The notes under the pieces were generated by a model that ran no database searches, was not told where the DNA came from, and was given only the letters and a program-made list of their open reading frames with translations. Made by a program: the position numbers and the translations under genes. DNA of 64,000 nucleotides from Irpex lacteus. Lineage: Eukaryota > Basidiomycota > Agaricomycetes > Polyporales > Irpicaceae. Every line of letters begins with the position of its first letter. Position 1 is the first letter of the stretch. The DNA lies in contig MQVO02000013.1 of assembly GCA_001986395.2 (NCBI GenBank), positions 930,001 to 994,000 on the forward strand, given 5' to 3'. This document shows positions 24,353-37,040 of this stretch, piece by piece.

Positions 24353-25362
24353 TGCAGGATTCGGTAGGATACAGAGGTGAGTCAGTAGTTCAAGGATACG
24401 TTGACAATGTGCTCATCAACTCTCTGGTGCTTACAGTATCTATAAGGTGTCGGTGAAGGTGGTGTCTGTACTTTATCCGCCATTCCGACAATGACACAAT
24501 AGAATACTCTAATCTATAACCGTCGAATGTTGAACTCGGGCCTTGTGTTGTGCGGACATCGTTGGAAGAAAATTTTCATCCCGAAACTATACACAGAGCC
24601 AAGTTCCAGCCGGATTCAGAACGATGGGCCCGTAAAGAAAAAATCGCAGAGGCTCGGTTCGAGCTGATCACTGGCGGAGGTGGGCGGGACGAAGGAATCG
24701 TGATGGCCGCCTCGTTCCTATTCGCTAGGAAGGGAGAGAAGAGAGTCGGGTGCGTGTTTCAGCGAAGTCCGACTGTGTGTATGTTTGGCGAAGGGGGCCT
24801 ATCGTTTTGAATGTGGCTGTCATGACCAGCGAGCCACCCAGCCGAATATCAGGTACTAGTACAAATTGGCCCTTCCGCGAATATCGCACTCTTGCGCAGA
24901 AAGTCCTTTCCGCTAACAACGGATCAGTTTGAATTACCTTCCCCTCCTACAGGCATCACAAATTTCGCCGAAGGAGAAGCTCCCTGAGTTTAGACAGCTC
25001 GATGGCAAGTATTGTGAAGGCCTCTATTTCCCGATGGGCCAGTTTATTGACTAAGTCACGGTAGGAACCGCAACGACATAGCCACCCATCCAACTACCAA
25101 GAGGCCACCACCCAAATTAACTCGCCAGTTTGAAATAGCACACCCGGCGACATTACGATCAGACATAGTGAGCGCGTTACAACTTCCCGCCCATATACTC
25201 GACGAGGTCAGCACTCACATATATTGAGCGCCAGGAGCTTGAATGATATGTAACCGTCGGGGCCCGCTTCACGTAAGTTCGTGACATCGTGTGTTTTACG
25301 TGACTGATGGGGTTATATAAGGCTTCAAATCGCAACGCTACACATCTCTACTGCTCACAGTC
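24353..25362. other. Intergenic region between esterases 1 and 2
   Basis: About 1 kb. No gene recognised. A TATA box for esterase 2 is near its right end. Confidence 0.5.
25314..25320 (+). promoter_or_regulatory. TATA box of esterase 2
   Basis: TATATAA lies 49 bp before the ATG at 25363, almost the same spacing as in esterase 1. Confidence 0.6.
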
Positions 25363-27844
25363 ATGTCCTTCTCGGCTGTACCTCTCGCAGCGCTCTGTCT
25401 CACGATAGCACTATGCGTAAACCCTGTCCTAAGCAATACTCCCTATATCACATTAGATAACGGTACATTCATTGGGATCAACAATGGAAGTATAGATATG
25501 TTCCTTGGCATACCATTTGCGAAGCCTCCGTAAGTGTCATGCTCAATCACGATGTAATTATTGTCCTGAGGATTCACGTTCATAGTGTGGGCGACTTACG
25601 CTTCCGCCTACCGCATGCAAACGAGCCATACACTGGAGTTCACAATGCAACGAACGTCGGCACACCGTGTGTTCAGCAGAGGCTGAAAGTAGACATTCCA
25701 GACATCTTGGCCCCAGACGCAAAAGCGTTCGCCGAAGCATATCTCGAATCAGTTAACTTCGATGGTGGAGAAGACTGTGAGTTTTATCTGATGTAACGTG
25801 AGCAGATGCGTGGAATCTCCCTGATCTGCCTATTATCGCACGAACAGGCTTAACGGTCAATGTTTGGAGACCAGCAAGCATGTCTGTAGACACAAAGCTT
25901 CCCGTCGTCGTTGTAAGTGTATTCTTTCATACATGAGCTGAGTCATTGACCCGCACTGCCTTAGTACATTTATGGAGGTGATGTATCTTTGTTGCATGGG
26001 GTATTGTTGCGACATTAAATACTTACGAGTTTCTCAGGTGGATTTGAAGTGGGGGAGAGGTAATTATCCCTTCTATAGACAAAGTACATATTTAACTAAG
26101 TCATCTGTCTACCAGTATGGATGGAGCAACCGTTGTTGAACGGTCTGTTGCAATCGGCGAACCTATGATCTACGTGAATCTCAACTACAGGTAAATACAC
26201 CTCTCTCGTATTCTTGGCCCACCCGCATTACTTATATGCGCAATAGGTTGTCTGGTGAGTAATAACGTGGCTTTGATGCCCCGAATTCGCATGGTTTCAA
26301 GGGTCCTTACCCATGGCACAGCTCTTGGTTGGTTGGGCGGCGCCGAAGTTAAAGCCGCTGGAGTGGGTAACATTGGATTGCATGACCGTGAGTGGTCCTA
26401 GGTTATATACGATTCAAACCTCTGACTCACCACTGATAGAGCGCGAAGCGCTTCGATGGGTGCAAAAATACATCTCCGCTTTCAATGGGGACCCGCACCG
26501 AGTGACTATGTAGGTAACAGACGCTAGTACAGTACTATGCACGGACTCATACTTCCCAGCTGGGGTCAATCGGCTGGAGCAATCTCTGTAGCACTGCAGA
26601 TGCTTGTTAACGACGGCGACACCGAAGGCCTTTTTCATGCCGCGTTCATGGAGTCAGGCTCGGCAATACCAGTGGGCGACATCACAAATGGTCAGAAAGT
26701 TTACGATACTTTCGTTCGAAACGCTGGGTGTCAGGGCTCCTCAGATACGTTGCAATGCCTGCGTCAAGCACCTTTTGGAAGCATCAAGAAGGCGATGGAC
26801 GAATCGGCTTCTTTTCTTTCTACCTCTGTGAGTTATTAATCCGAGTCATTCTTAAGATATGATGGGCTACTGGGTTGCTGACGTTGATTTTCTCATTGCA
26901 GTCTCTGAATCTTGCTTGGACACCGAGAGTCGATGGGACATTTCTCCGAGATCTTCCACAGAAAGCCTTGTTGAAAGGCAAAGTAGCAACTATCCCTTTC
27001 ATTAGCGGAGTAGGCCAAACATTTACCGGCGTTAATAAGCGTACTAACATATTGTCTTTTGTTTCGCAGAACTGTGATGATGAAGGCACTATATTCTCTC
27101 TGGTGCTGACAAACATATCGTACGTTTTCTGTATTCGATGGACAAATGATATCTTCCTAAGTTGCTCTTCATTAGCTCGGACGACGCCTTCAGAAGCTAC
27201 ATTCACTCAAACTACTTTCCCAAGGCTTCACGCTCGGAACTTGACAAGCTCCTTGCAGCATACCCAAGCGACGTAACATCAGGCTCACCGTTCGATACGG
27301 GTACCGAGAACGCTGTGACCCCTGAGTATAAGAGGCTCGCAGCGATTCAAGGAGATTTTACTTTCTTTGCGCCCAGGAGGCTCTTTCTACACAGTTTGGC
27401 TAGCAGGCAGGATGCCTGGGTTTATCGTAAGCGGCAATATTTTATGGTACACTAAATCTGGATTCCTGATACACCTGTGCTAGTGTGGAAGAAAAGTAAA
27501 GCTCTTGCGGATCTAGGTTCTGTAGGTACTTTTAATTCGCTTTTGAGTACCTCTGCTGACCAATTTACAAAACTCCAATGACTTAGGCTCACGGATTCGA
27601 TCTTGATGACATATACGGGCCTGGGGATCTGACGGATTATGTGATTCACTTCATAAACCATGGCAATCCCAATGGTCATCAGAAGAACGATACCGAGGCA
27701 ACCAACTGGCCGCGGTATACTTTACATAATCCTCAGCTTCTGACACTCCTTGATGGAGCAATCCCGATAGGAGTCGGAACGGATAGCTTCAGGGAGGAAC
27801 CCATCAGAGTCATGACAGAGCTGTCTTTGAAGTACCCGCTGTAG
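25363..27844 (+). CDS. Secreted type-B carboxylesterase/lipase, tandem copy 2
   Basis: Starts MSFSAVPLAALCLTIALCVN (signal peptide) and opens YITLDNGTFIGINNGSIDMF with GIPFAKPP. Key blocks are CLTVNVWRPASM, YIYGGGFEVGES, IWGQSAGAISVALQM (nucleophile Ser), WTPRVDGTFLRD, NCDDEGTIFSLV and SAHGFDLDDIYGPGDLTDY (probable catalytic His). It ends VMTELSLKYPL at 27842-27844. The exon after the microexon reads ALGWLGGAEVKAAGVGNIG. A different frame through that exon looks open but loses the family sequence. An 8-nt microexon, GTTGTCTG, at 26247-26254 is needed to keep the frame (NYR-LS-ALGW). All family residues needed for catalysis are present. Substrate unknown. Confidence 0.88.
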
Positions 27845-28610
27845 CGCTTTTTGCGCAAACTTAGCCGTGATGCTATATTTACTGGTAGTGGCCTGGATTA
27901 ATGACTCTGGCGTGCCTTCAGGACTCGATAATTTACGTGTATCAAACCGCAAGCTCTGCCGTTGTGTGGTTAATACAGTGTTACATTATATGCATTAGGA
28001 GCTCGCTGTTTACTAGTAAGCAGTACCTGTGCGCTGGTGAGTCATTTTTAGCGTTCAAACACCTATCTTCGCTAACAGAGAAGCCTGACCTTCTACTGGT
28101 AAGGCCAATATCCATGGTCTCCACACAGTAGACGGGACCGTCTTGTCATTCTGCGGCGGATCTGGGTGCCCAGCCATTTCATCCGAGACGTGTGATTACA
28201 AGTTCACGAGCAGCGTCGATGATTGGGTAATGCACTGCACTTCTATGACTCGGACAACGACTATAGGTTGAAGCATGGCTTATTATTGACGCGACGTTGG
28301 CTAACACCTTGATCGCAGCGCGACACGTAAATTTGTTGTGTCGTTCTTTTCTAGGATCTTCACACACATCCCGGAATGGCAAGGGTCTCGTAACAACTCT
28401 ACCTAATTAGGAATCTGGACAGTCACAATGGTTTAGCAGCCGGTATCGAAAGAGTCGTACGTATTAAATTTGGCTCTGGACTTCGAGTCAGTGTTCCTGC
28501 GCTTGCTCAATCAAGTTCAGACAATATATAACCCTCGTTCGGTCATATCGACCAGTATAACAGGCCATCCTCTCTCAGTCGTTCTCAAACCATTTACCCT
28601 AGCCTTTGCG
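27845..28610. other. Intergenic region between esterases 2 and 3
   Basis: 766 bp. No independent gene seen. The last 40-120 bp contain the promoter and a decayed signal-peptide region of esterase 3 (see findings). Confidence 0.5.
28525..28532 (+). promoter_or_regulatory. TATA box of esterase 3
   Basis: TATATAAC lies 86 bp before the first in-frame ATG at 28611, versus 45-49 bp in the two paralogues. This supports loss of an upstream start codon. Confidence 0.5.
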
Positions 28611-31105
28611 ATGATCTCGAAACCTCTCATGCTGAGTGCTCTGTCGCCCCCTTGGGTCACTCTAGACAACGGCAGCTTTATTGGGTCCAAGAACGCCAGT
28701 GTCGATATATTCAAAGGAATACCATTTGCAAAGCCTCCGTAAGGGCTCTTTCACTCTCTTCTTAAACCTACGATATCGGAGCTGACGTCCGTATAATACC
28801 CAGGATCGGAGACCTACGTTTACGGCTTCCAGTCGGCAATGATCCGTATTCGGGGATTTATAATGCGACGGATTTTGCATTAGCTTGCACTCAACAGAAG
28901 GTTCAGCCCGAGTTCCCTGAAAACCTTTCTGAGGAAGCAAAGGCAGCCGTAAACGCATACCTTGAGTCAATCAACTTCAATAGCGGGGAAGATTGTAAGT
29001 TTGCTGCTCTTTACGGCCTGGTGGGCTTTGTTCTTGACAATGCTGTGTCTGATAGGTTTAACTATAAACGTTTGGAAACCATCAAATGTTACGAGAGATG
29101 CAGGATTGCCAGTATTGGTTGTAAGTAACTGCCTAAATAGAGGCGAGATTTTTCATATCGCAAGCCGTATGCTGAGGCATCATGAATCGGTTCCTAGTAC
29201 ATTTTCGGCGGTGAGTACTGGTTTATGCACTCTCCTTAACACTCAGACCGTGACCCGACTGCAAACTGTAGGCGGATTCGAAGTGGGTGGCTCGCAAACG
29301 TGCGTTTACTATTCTATTATTACTATTGCTAGTATATACTACTGCCACTAAGCCTTCTCTCGATTTCGATAGGGCCGACGGTACAGGCATTGTTGAGAGG
29401 TCCATCGTGATCGGAGAGCCTATCATCTACGTCAATTTCAACTATCGGTCAGTTTACTTTCTCAAACTTCACTATCGGATACTATACTGACAACGCCCAT
29501 CTCAGACTGTCTGGCAGGTATCATTGTGGTATATAATAGTATCACGCACTAGCTGACAGTTGCAATCATAGCTTTCGGATTCATTGGCAGCGTCGAAGTC
29601 AAAGCCGCGGGAATAGGCAACCTTGGACTGCAAGATCGTGAGGTTTCACGCCTGTATTGCAGACGTAATGCTCACGATCGCCGCCGTTACTTAACAGAAC
29701 GAGAAGCGCTTCGCTGGGTGCACAAGTATATTTCAGCATTCGGCGGCGACCCCTCTCGGGTGACTATGTAAGTTATTTCAAGTTCATCGTTGTACATGTA
29801 GGTAATTATGCTGATACTTGAGTAGCACTGGTCAGTCAGCCGGAGCGATGTCCGTCGGCGCACAGATGCTGGCCAATGATGGGAACACCGAAGGCCTATT
29901 CCACGCAGCGTTTATGGAATCCGGAGCCATTTCTCCATTGGGTGACATTACGAATGGACAGTATGTCTACGACAACATCGTTCGGAAGCTTGGGTGCTTG
30001 GGTGCCTCAGATTCTTTGCAATGCCTGCGCGAGGCCTCATTCGAAGATATTAAAGAAGCTATGGACGAAACTAAGTCCTTTTTGTCTTCTATGGTCAGTA
30101 AGATGTAATATAAGTGCTGTAAATAAGCATACTTACTAATCCGGTGTGACTTTAGTCTCTGAATCTTGCCTGGACTCCACGAGCAGACGGCGTCTTCCTC
30201 ACGGGACCTCTACAAAATACTTTGCTGGAAGGAAGAATAGCAAACATCCCGTTCATTATTGGGGTGAGCCCAATAGCATAGTGGTCTGCTGTTAAATATA
30301 CTAATCTATGGCTCGGGTATTCGTAGAATTGTGACGACGAAGGAACTTTCTTCTCCTGGACTCAAACAAACGTCACGTACGTGAATCTGTGCTTGCCGGC
30401 CATTCGTTTTATAACGCTAATCTCTTCTCACTCCATGATCCAGTACTGATGACTCTTTCAAGTCGTACATCCATTCAAACTATTTTCCCAACGCCTCCAC
30501 GTCAGATCTCGAGAGGCTTTTTGAGGTATATCCAAATAATATCACCCTTGGCTCACCCTTCAACACTGGTATCAAGAATGCCCTAACGCCGGAGTTCAAG
30601 CGACTGGCAGCAATTCAGGGTGACTGGGAGTTCTTCGCACCACGACGCCTCCTTCTCCAGCAGCTCGCTGAGAAGCAGAATAGTTGGGTTTACCGTAAGC
30701 AATAGCCTGTATATCATATGGATGATAGATTTACTCGACTTCGCAGAATGGAAAAGAGAAAAGAATACTACCGACTTCGGTTCCGTACGTGTCGTTTTGC
30801 TTTTACATGTCGAATGCACATCGTGAACTAATGCCGGTGTTCGACAGGCCCATGGCTTCGACTTGCCTGATTTCTATGGACCCGGGGCTATGACAGATTA
30901 TCTGATCCATTTCGTCAACTATTTGGATCCGAATGGTCAGCATTCGACAGACGGAGAGTCGTTGTATTGGCCTCGATACACACTAGCTAATCCGAAATTA
31001 CTAACACTCGTCGATGGACCAACGTCGATGGAGATTGGGCTGGATAACTTCCGGGAGGAGGCGATAGAGGTAATGAAGGATGTATCGCTCAGGAACCCAT
31101 TGTAG
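28611..31105 (+). CDS. Type-B carboxylesterase/lipase, tandem copy 3, N-terminus atypical
   Basis: The first in-frame ATG gives MISKPLMLSALSPPWVTLDN, lacking a full signal peptide. The open frame continues upstream without any ATG. The rest matches copies 1 and 2: GIPFAKPP, CLTINVWKPSNV, YIFGGGFEVGGS, ITGQSAGAMSVGAQM (nucleophile elbow, with Thr in place of the usual Trp before GQS), WTPRADGVFLTG, NCDDEGTFFSW, AHGFDLPDFYGPGAMTDYL and VMKDVSLRNPL. The homologous microexon ACTGTCTG (29506-29513) is followed by GCAGGT, so the frame is kept only with a GC-AG intron. Using the nearby GT shifts the frame. It may be functional but intracellular, or at an early stage of decay. Confidence 0.75.
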
Positions 31106-31282
31106 TGGTCTAGATCTTAGCTATTATCACAGGGCTGTTTGGCGTAATCGTACACCAATCGAGTATAGATATGATGCGACAGCATGCGCTTGCATTACAT
31201 GCTGGTCCTACATACCGAGACATGAGCGTAACACCTATAGTATCCTACACTCACATAAACACTTCACTACAACTTCGCTTTA

Positions 31283-33545
31283 CTAGCCTGTAAGGACTGG
31301 TGTAACGTTTTTAAGTCCTTCCTCAAGATCTTTCCCGAGGGGCTCTTGGGTACCGAGTCCGCCAACGCGATACCTGCACGTTCATCAGCCCAATTCACAC
31401 CGGACCGCGCGGAACACCTTTACGGCTTACCTCCTCTCAGCAGCTTATAATGCGCGAGCTTGCCTTTCATCCATTCGTGGATCTCTTCTACCAAGTGCTC
31501 CCTGGCTATTTGGGGGCCGGTCAGGAGACTCAAGTCGCTTGGCACTACGTACGCTCTAAAACCAACGCATGTGAGCGTAACTTCCGAATCAAAAGAGAGA
31601 AATAACGCCGTACCGCGGAACCTCTGAGAAGTCCTTCTCAGAGTACACTCCGATGACGCCGGCATCAGCTATCTTGGGATGCGTGAAGAGGATCGCCTCT
31701 AGTTCTGCGGGTGCGACTATAATACGGGAACGAAGCAGGCAGTGTCAGCGAAGGCATTATTTAAGGACAGAAATAACAATGAATAGCGGACCTTGGAATC
31801 CCTTATACTTGATCAACTCCTTTTTCCTATCCACAACCGTCAGGAATCCGTCCTCGTCGAGCGTCATGACATCTCCAGTCTTCAACCAACCATCTGAGGT
31901 CAGAGTTTCTTGCGTTGCTTTCGCATTTCCAGAATACTCTCTGATAATATGCGCAGCGTTAAGTTAGTCTGAACGTTCGTAACATGCACTAAGACAGAGA
32001 TGGGTGAATCGTGCGCACTTCATGATATTTGGTCCTCGACACCAAAGCTCCCCGGGCTGTCCTAAAGGTACAATATTCCCGTCGTCGTCTACTAGTCGAC
32101 CTTCCATGCTTGGCATGATGAATCCGACGGAGCCAGCTTTGGTAAGCATATGCTCGACACGTAAGAACGCTAGACCGCCATCTACAATCTCCATGTTAGT
32201 CACGATTCCATGCAAAGCGTTTGTGAGATCGTTGCTTACTTGACTCTGTCATCCCGTATCCCTGTATAATTCCTATATTGGCTCCTCTCTGTTTGAAAGA
32301 GGCGACTGTCATCTCTATAACGGAAGCTGACACAGGTGCTGCTCCAACGTGCATCCACTTGATACTCGAGAGGTCATATTTATCGATGTGGGGATATTTA
32401 AGAAGAAACTGGAGAAGCGGCGGTGCGAGAGGAAGAGACTATGTGGAGCGGTCGGTTTAGTAGAAGATTCTTGGGTGCGTGCAAGGGTGTCGAGCGAACT
32501 GACCGTGATACGGAACCTGGGTATACTTGCTAAGAACGTATCTGGCTCGAACCTCGGCAATACAACAAGTGGGCATCCCACATAATAGGCATGCAAGGTG
32601 AGTATCAAACCACCGAAGACGTGGTATAACGGTACTACCGCCATGATGACATCTCGGCCATAGACATACCACGGCCAACATGCACCGGACTGCACGAGAA
32701 AAGCGACATGGCTATAATGTGTAAGGGCAACTGCTTTGCTCAGACCCGTCGTACCTAAAGAAACGGCGTTACCCGTCACTATATCAGCGGACGACTACGT
32801 ATAGACATGACAGGAGCGGAAGATGTTACCTGAGCTAAAGTAAATTGCAGCAACCTCGCGCGACTGTTCCCCGTCGAAACGCTCTGGCCTATCCAGAGGC
32901 ATAACACCTTGGGCTACGTCATCCAGGTCAATCCAGCCTTGCGCTCGAATATCCTCCGGAACGTCCGCCTTCTGCGCCATTATAATGACCCGCTTCTTCG
33001 CATCTTTTTCGGTATATCCCAGCGTAGAAGTCAGGGTGATGAGAACAAGCTGTAGGAGAGATGGGTGGACGAGAACATGGGAAGCGCTGCTGATCCTGAA
33101 CGCATGCGCTAGTTCGCCTTGGAGGTACGCCGAGTTGGCATGCGCTGGGACTATTCCGGCTGCACCCTACATTAATGATAGACATTAAGTAAGTAATCAG
33201 TCAGGTCATCTCTCGAGAAGCAGCGCGACTACTTCCGTGACTCACCAGAGCCAGCTGTATCAGTGAATACAATATACTATTTGGACTGAACACGAGCACC
33301 ACACTCCCCCGTCTCAACTCTTCCAGTCCTTTCCGGTGTATATTCCTGAATCCGCTAGCCAAAAGCAAGCACTCCTCTTCGAGCTGGCCCCTAGAGCGCG
33401 CCTCTCCAGTTATGCCGTCGATTTGAGCTGGTGTATCGGGCGAATAGCGGGATTGTATGCCGTGCTTAACCAGGAACTCGTAGTATGACGTTTCGGGAAC
33501 CTGGACAGGTGGGTAAGGTGACTTGAACTCGGATAATGGTGACAT
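31283..33545 (-). CDS. AMP-forming acyl-CoA synthetase (4-coumarate-CoA ligase-like)
   Basis: Starts [20 protein letters not shown]. The ANL-superfamily landmarks are in order: the AMP-binding P-loop region [18 protein letters not shown] (split by an intron), then [21 protein letters not shown] and [10 protein letters not shown]. After these come [14 protein letters not shown], the hinge region [20 protein letters not shown] with [12 protein letters not shown], and the catalytic-lysine motif [12 protein letters not shown]. It ends LHQSLQA (stop 31283-31285), with no SKL-type peroxisomal signal. The enzyme adenylates a carboxylic acid with ATP and transfers it to CoA. The 4CL/fungal aryl- or fatty-acyl-CoA ligase group is likely, but the substrate cannot be read from sequence. 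A decayed tandem copy lies just upstream. Confidence 0.88.
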
Positions 33546-34289
33546 CTATAAGTGGAGACACAAGCTAGACGTTAGGATACAGAGTGTTCTTGTTGTGGGG
33601 AGGGGGAGGAGGGAGCGAGCATTACCAGTGTACCACCGGACCCAATATAGACGTATGTTGTTGTGAGAAGATGTTAGGAAGCTAGGCCCGGGCTTCGGAT
33701 TCCTCGTGACTGGAGGGCAGTCACCTCGCACTTGATTACAGGTCGTCCGACAACAACTTCCTCCAACAATATATGTAGTCAGGTAAGCAAAATTGTGACG
33801 ATACTCATATTGCTAGGAAATTCCTGCCACGTGTGACGTGAGACTCCGAGTCGGAGATCCTGGAGCCTGAGGAAGTTATGAACAGGACTTGTTGTGGACG
33901 TGCAGGCTGGAAAAAGTTTAATCTATATAGCGTGATAACATTGAGATTCCAGACCCAAGTTGCGGGAAAAACGACTGGGAGATGTTGAACGTGGTTAACC
34001 GAGGCCAAGTTCTGAAATAAGCACCGAAGAGAACGTTCGCACGCCACAAAGGTGGACTTAGACGCCCTGAAGCGAAGTAATGTAGCTGAGTCCGAAGATA
34101 CCTGGAAGACAGCGCCCGCATTGATAATTGTATTGAAGCAGAATCCATACCAGTACGAGTACACCGCAGATATGTCTCTGCTATATACCTACCGGCCGCC
34201 GTAGATGAAGCCATGCGGGGTCCCGGCGAAGAGAAGAGAAAGAAAGACAGGACTTCTTAGGACTCCTGGAGCGCAACTCCGAATCATAG
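33546..34289. other. Intergenic region between synthetase and its pseudogene copy
   Basis: 744 bp. Minus-strand ORFs here show no ANL motifs or other domains. Nothing further seen. Confidence 0.5.
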
Positions 34290-36404
34290 CTAAAGACGTC
34301 CCTTCTCGCCTCGTGCTTGGTGCAACTTGCGTAAGTCCTTCCTCAGAATCTTTCCAGACGCACTGCGCGGTACAGTCTCGATAAACGTTATGCCTAATTC
34401 GTTGAACGTCAGCACATCGTCACTACCGTGGCAGAAACTCGACAGGCAGCTTACCTCCGCGCAATGCCTTGTAAGGCGCGACCTTTCCTTTCAACCAGAA
34501 ATGGATCTGTTCCTTGGCTGCTTCCTGCGCAGATGGTGACGCGCGCAGAATGTTAGCGTCCTTCGGTACGATGTACGCTCTGTTGAGATGGGTACCGGAT
34601 CCGGAAAGGTCAGACGATTAAGATTCCAGTAGATAAGCGTGTCGCACGCACAGCGGCACCTCAGATGTATCTTTCTCCGAATACACACCGATAACCCCTG
34701 CGTCTGCCACTTCGGGATGAGTGAACAAGACAGCCTCGAGCTCGGCGGGAGCAACTGGACGAAGAGCAAATTAGAATTCAAAAGTTCGTAACAGCGGTAA
34801 GGTTGTTTACCTTGAAGCCCTTTATACTTAATCAACTCTTTCCGACGATCGATGACCGTTAACAGGCCCTCATCATCCAAGACCATAACGTCTCCCGTTT
34901 TGAACCATCCATCCACCGAGAAACTCTCTTGGGTAGCCTGTGGGTTGTTCACATATTCCCTGCGAGTGTTCGTTCAGCGTCGATATGCAGCATTCAGGCT
35001 GAGAGATACAGAAATGGAAGATGCGTACTTGAAGATATTCGGCCCTTTGACCCACAGCTCTCCCGGTTTTCCACGTCTCACAACCTTCCCTTCCTCGTCA
35101 ACTAGCTTCCCCTCGCAGTTGGCTAGTAGCACACCAATACAATGCGGCTTGCGTCGGGCAGACTCAACCGGATTATATGTTAAAACGTGCTACTCTCAGT
35201 GAAGCCGTATCCTTGAACGATATCCACCTTCATCCCGCGCTATGCGAAATTCTTCTGGACCAAGAGAAAAACCGCAGGAGATATCGGCGCTGCGGCGACC
35301 ATGAGGAAGCGCAGTGAGGTTAAATCGTATTGGGCCGCGAGGGGATGAGAAACAAGGAAATTGAGTAGAGGCGGGACGAGAGCCAGGTTCTGCGCGACAA
35401 GCCAGAATCGGTGTCAGGAGGAACAGAGACGGCGGAGACGCATATTATTCTACTTACAGTGATTCGATACTTCTGAATACTCTCTAAAAATAGCTGTGGC
35501 TGGAATCCAGGCATGATCACGGTAGGAACTCCGACGAAATACCCGTATGTGATGAGCAACAGCCCGCCTAAGACGTGGAAGAGAGGTACTACGACCCCAA
35601 GAGTATCGAGACCATGAACGTAGTGCGGGAAAGAAGCGAGGCCAATACTCAATAGCCCGTTGATGTTGTGATGTGTGAGGCCAACTGCCTTGCTCAGGCC
35701 TGTTGTGCCTGAGCTGAAATAGATGGAAGCGATCGTATGCGCATCTTTACCATCGAAACGCTCTGGCACGGAGGCGATGGGCTTGCTGTCCGAGAGGATA
35801 TCGTCTATATCCAGGAGACCCAGCTGGGCGAGCTCCACGGGAACTTCTGGTTTATTCGCCATGATGATAACGCGGCCCTTGACTTGGTGTTCGGAGTATC
35901 CGACCTGTGACTTCAAGGTATCTATCGCGATAGAGACCAGTGAAGGGTGCACCAGAATGTGCGACGAGTTGCTAATTTTATACGCGTGTGCCAGCTCGTC
36001 CCCGACGTACATAGCATTGGCAAACGCACCACAGATACCGGCAGCGATCTAACATCGGCGACAAGAGATTCATTATTATCTGAATCTTACATGAAAGGGG
36101 CAGTACGCACCAAGGCTAGTTGTACCCGCGGATATAATACCGAATTCGGGCTAAACACCGTCACCACACTTCCTCTCTCCAGCTTGACCAGCCCTTTCGT
36201 TTCGAACTGCCTCAGCGCAGATGCAAGCTCAAGACATTGCCTCTCAAACGCGTCGCGGTCTACCGAGTGACCGGTAACAGCATCAATATGCGCTATCGTC
36301 GTCCGAGGGTAGTTAGTGCCTTGTTTAGTTATATGGTGCCAGAGAGAGATTTCAGGTACGGAGGCCGAAGGGAAAGGCGACTTGAATGTTGAGAGCGAGG
36401 CCAT
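34290..36404 (-). pseudogene. Acyl-CoA synthetase pseudogene (tandem copy)
   Basis: Reads as a close paralogue of the downstream synthetase. It starts MASLSTFKSPFPSASVPEIS, then [20 protein letters not shown], then PLFHVLGGLL. It later contains VQGYGFTES, KPGELWVKGPNIFK, WFKTGDVMVLDDEGLL and [17 protein letters not shown]. Two lesions break it. A TAG replaces a codon in KNFA-stop-RGMKVD (35241-35243). Immediately after FTES the intron and roughly ten residues present in the intact paralogue are missing, with a frame change (about 35183-35200), before VLTYNPVESARRKPHCIG resumes. Both fall in the adenylation domain core, so a full-length enzyme cannot be made. The rest is well preserved, suggesting recent inactivation. 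Confidence 0.85.
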
Positions 36405-37040
36405 ACTAGGTGTTCGAGGAGGTAAAGAATCTGGAGAACACGTTCTTGCTAGTAAGAGCAAGTAAGCTTATATAGGGATCGTCCACGATGCGAGACGTTG
36501 TGCGAGATCTCCATCCTGAGACCGAACTCTTGGGCGTTGATCCTGACCTGGCGAAACGTATGCTCGATGGTGGCAGTTTCCATGCTTTATGGCGCACGCT
36601 TGAACGCAATGTCAAGCAGGTCTATTATCTCTGTATATCAAGTCATCAGCGCTCGTGTTTCGGGGTGACCTTGAGCGGTGCGTATTTACTTCATAACAGC
36701 ATTGTTCCTCGTACCTCATTGCAGATTCCTCGGGCAACAAGGGCATCAGAGCAACTTCTTGCTGGCTAATTCTTTATGATCCCCGAATAAACTGCTAATT
36801 GAACGTCAATGTAAAACATCTGCACGGTCATGGTGGTTGTTTGAGAAGAAGCGGGGGAGTCGAGCATATTCCAGACTATTAGCCGCCCATATGATTAGAT
36901 TCATCCCAACCGTGACGTCGACCATGCTCGTCATCCACAGCACAACACACGACTCGCCGCCTTGTCTCCTCCCATCATCATCCTCTTCCAAAGTTCCTTA
37001 GTCATACGCCAATTATCAGTATAGTGCTTAGCTCACTAGT
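36405..37040. other. Intergenic region, divergent promoters
   Basis: 636 bp. A 94-codon plus-strand ORF at 36488 has no domain and no neighbouring exons. I see no supported gene. Confidence 0.5.

Noticed and set aside
26313..26513. Alternative frame MAQLLVGWAAPKLKPLEW in esterase 2
   Set aside because: The frame reading ALGWLGGAEVKAAGVGNIG matches the paralogues and is reached through the 8-nt microexon.
36488..36769. 94-codon plus-strand ORF upstream of the GPAT gene
   Set aside because: Short, no domain, and no splice partners.
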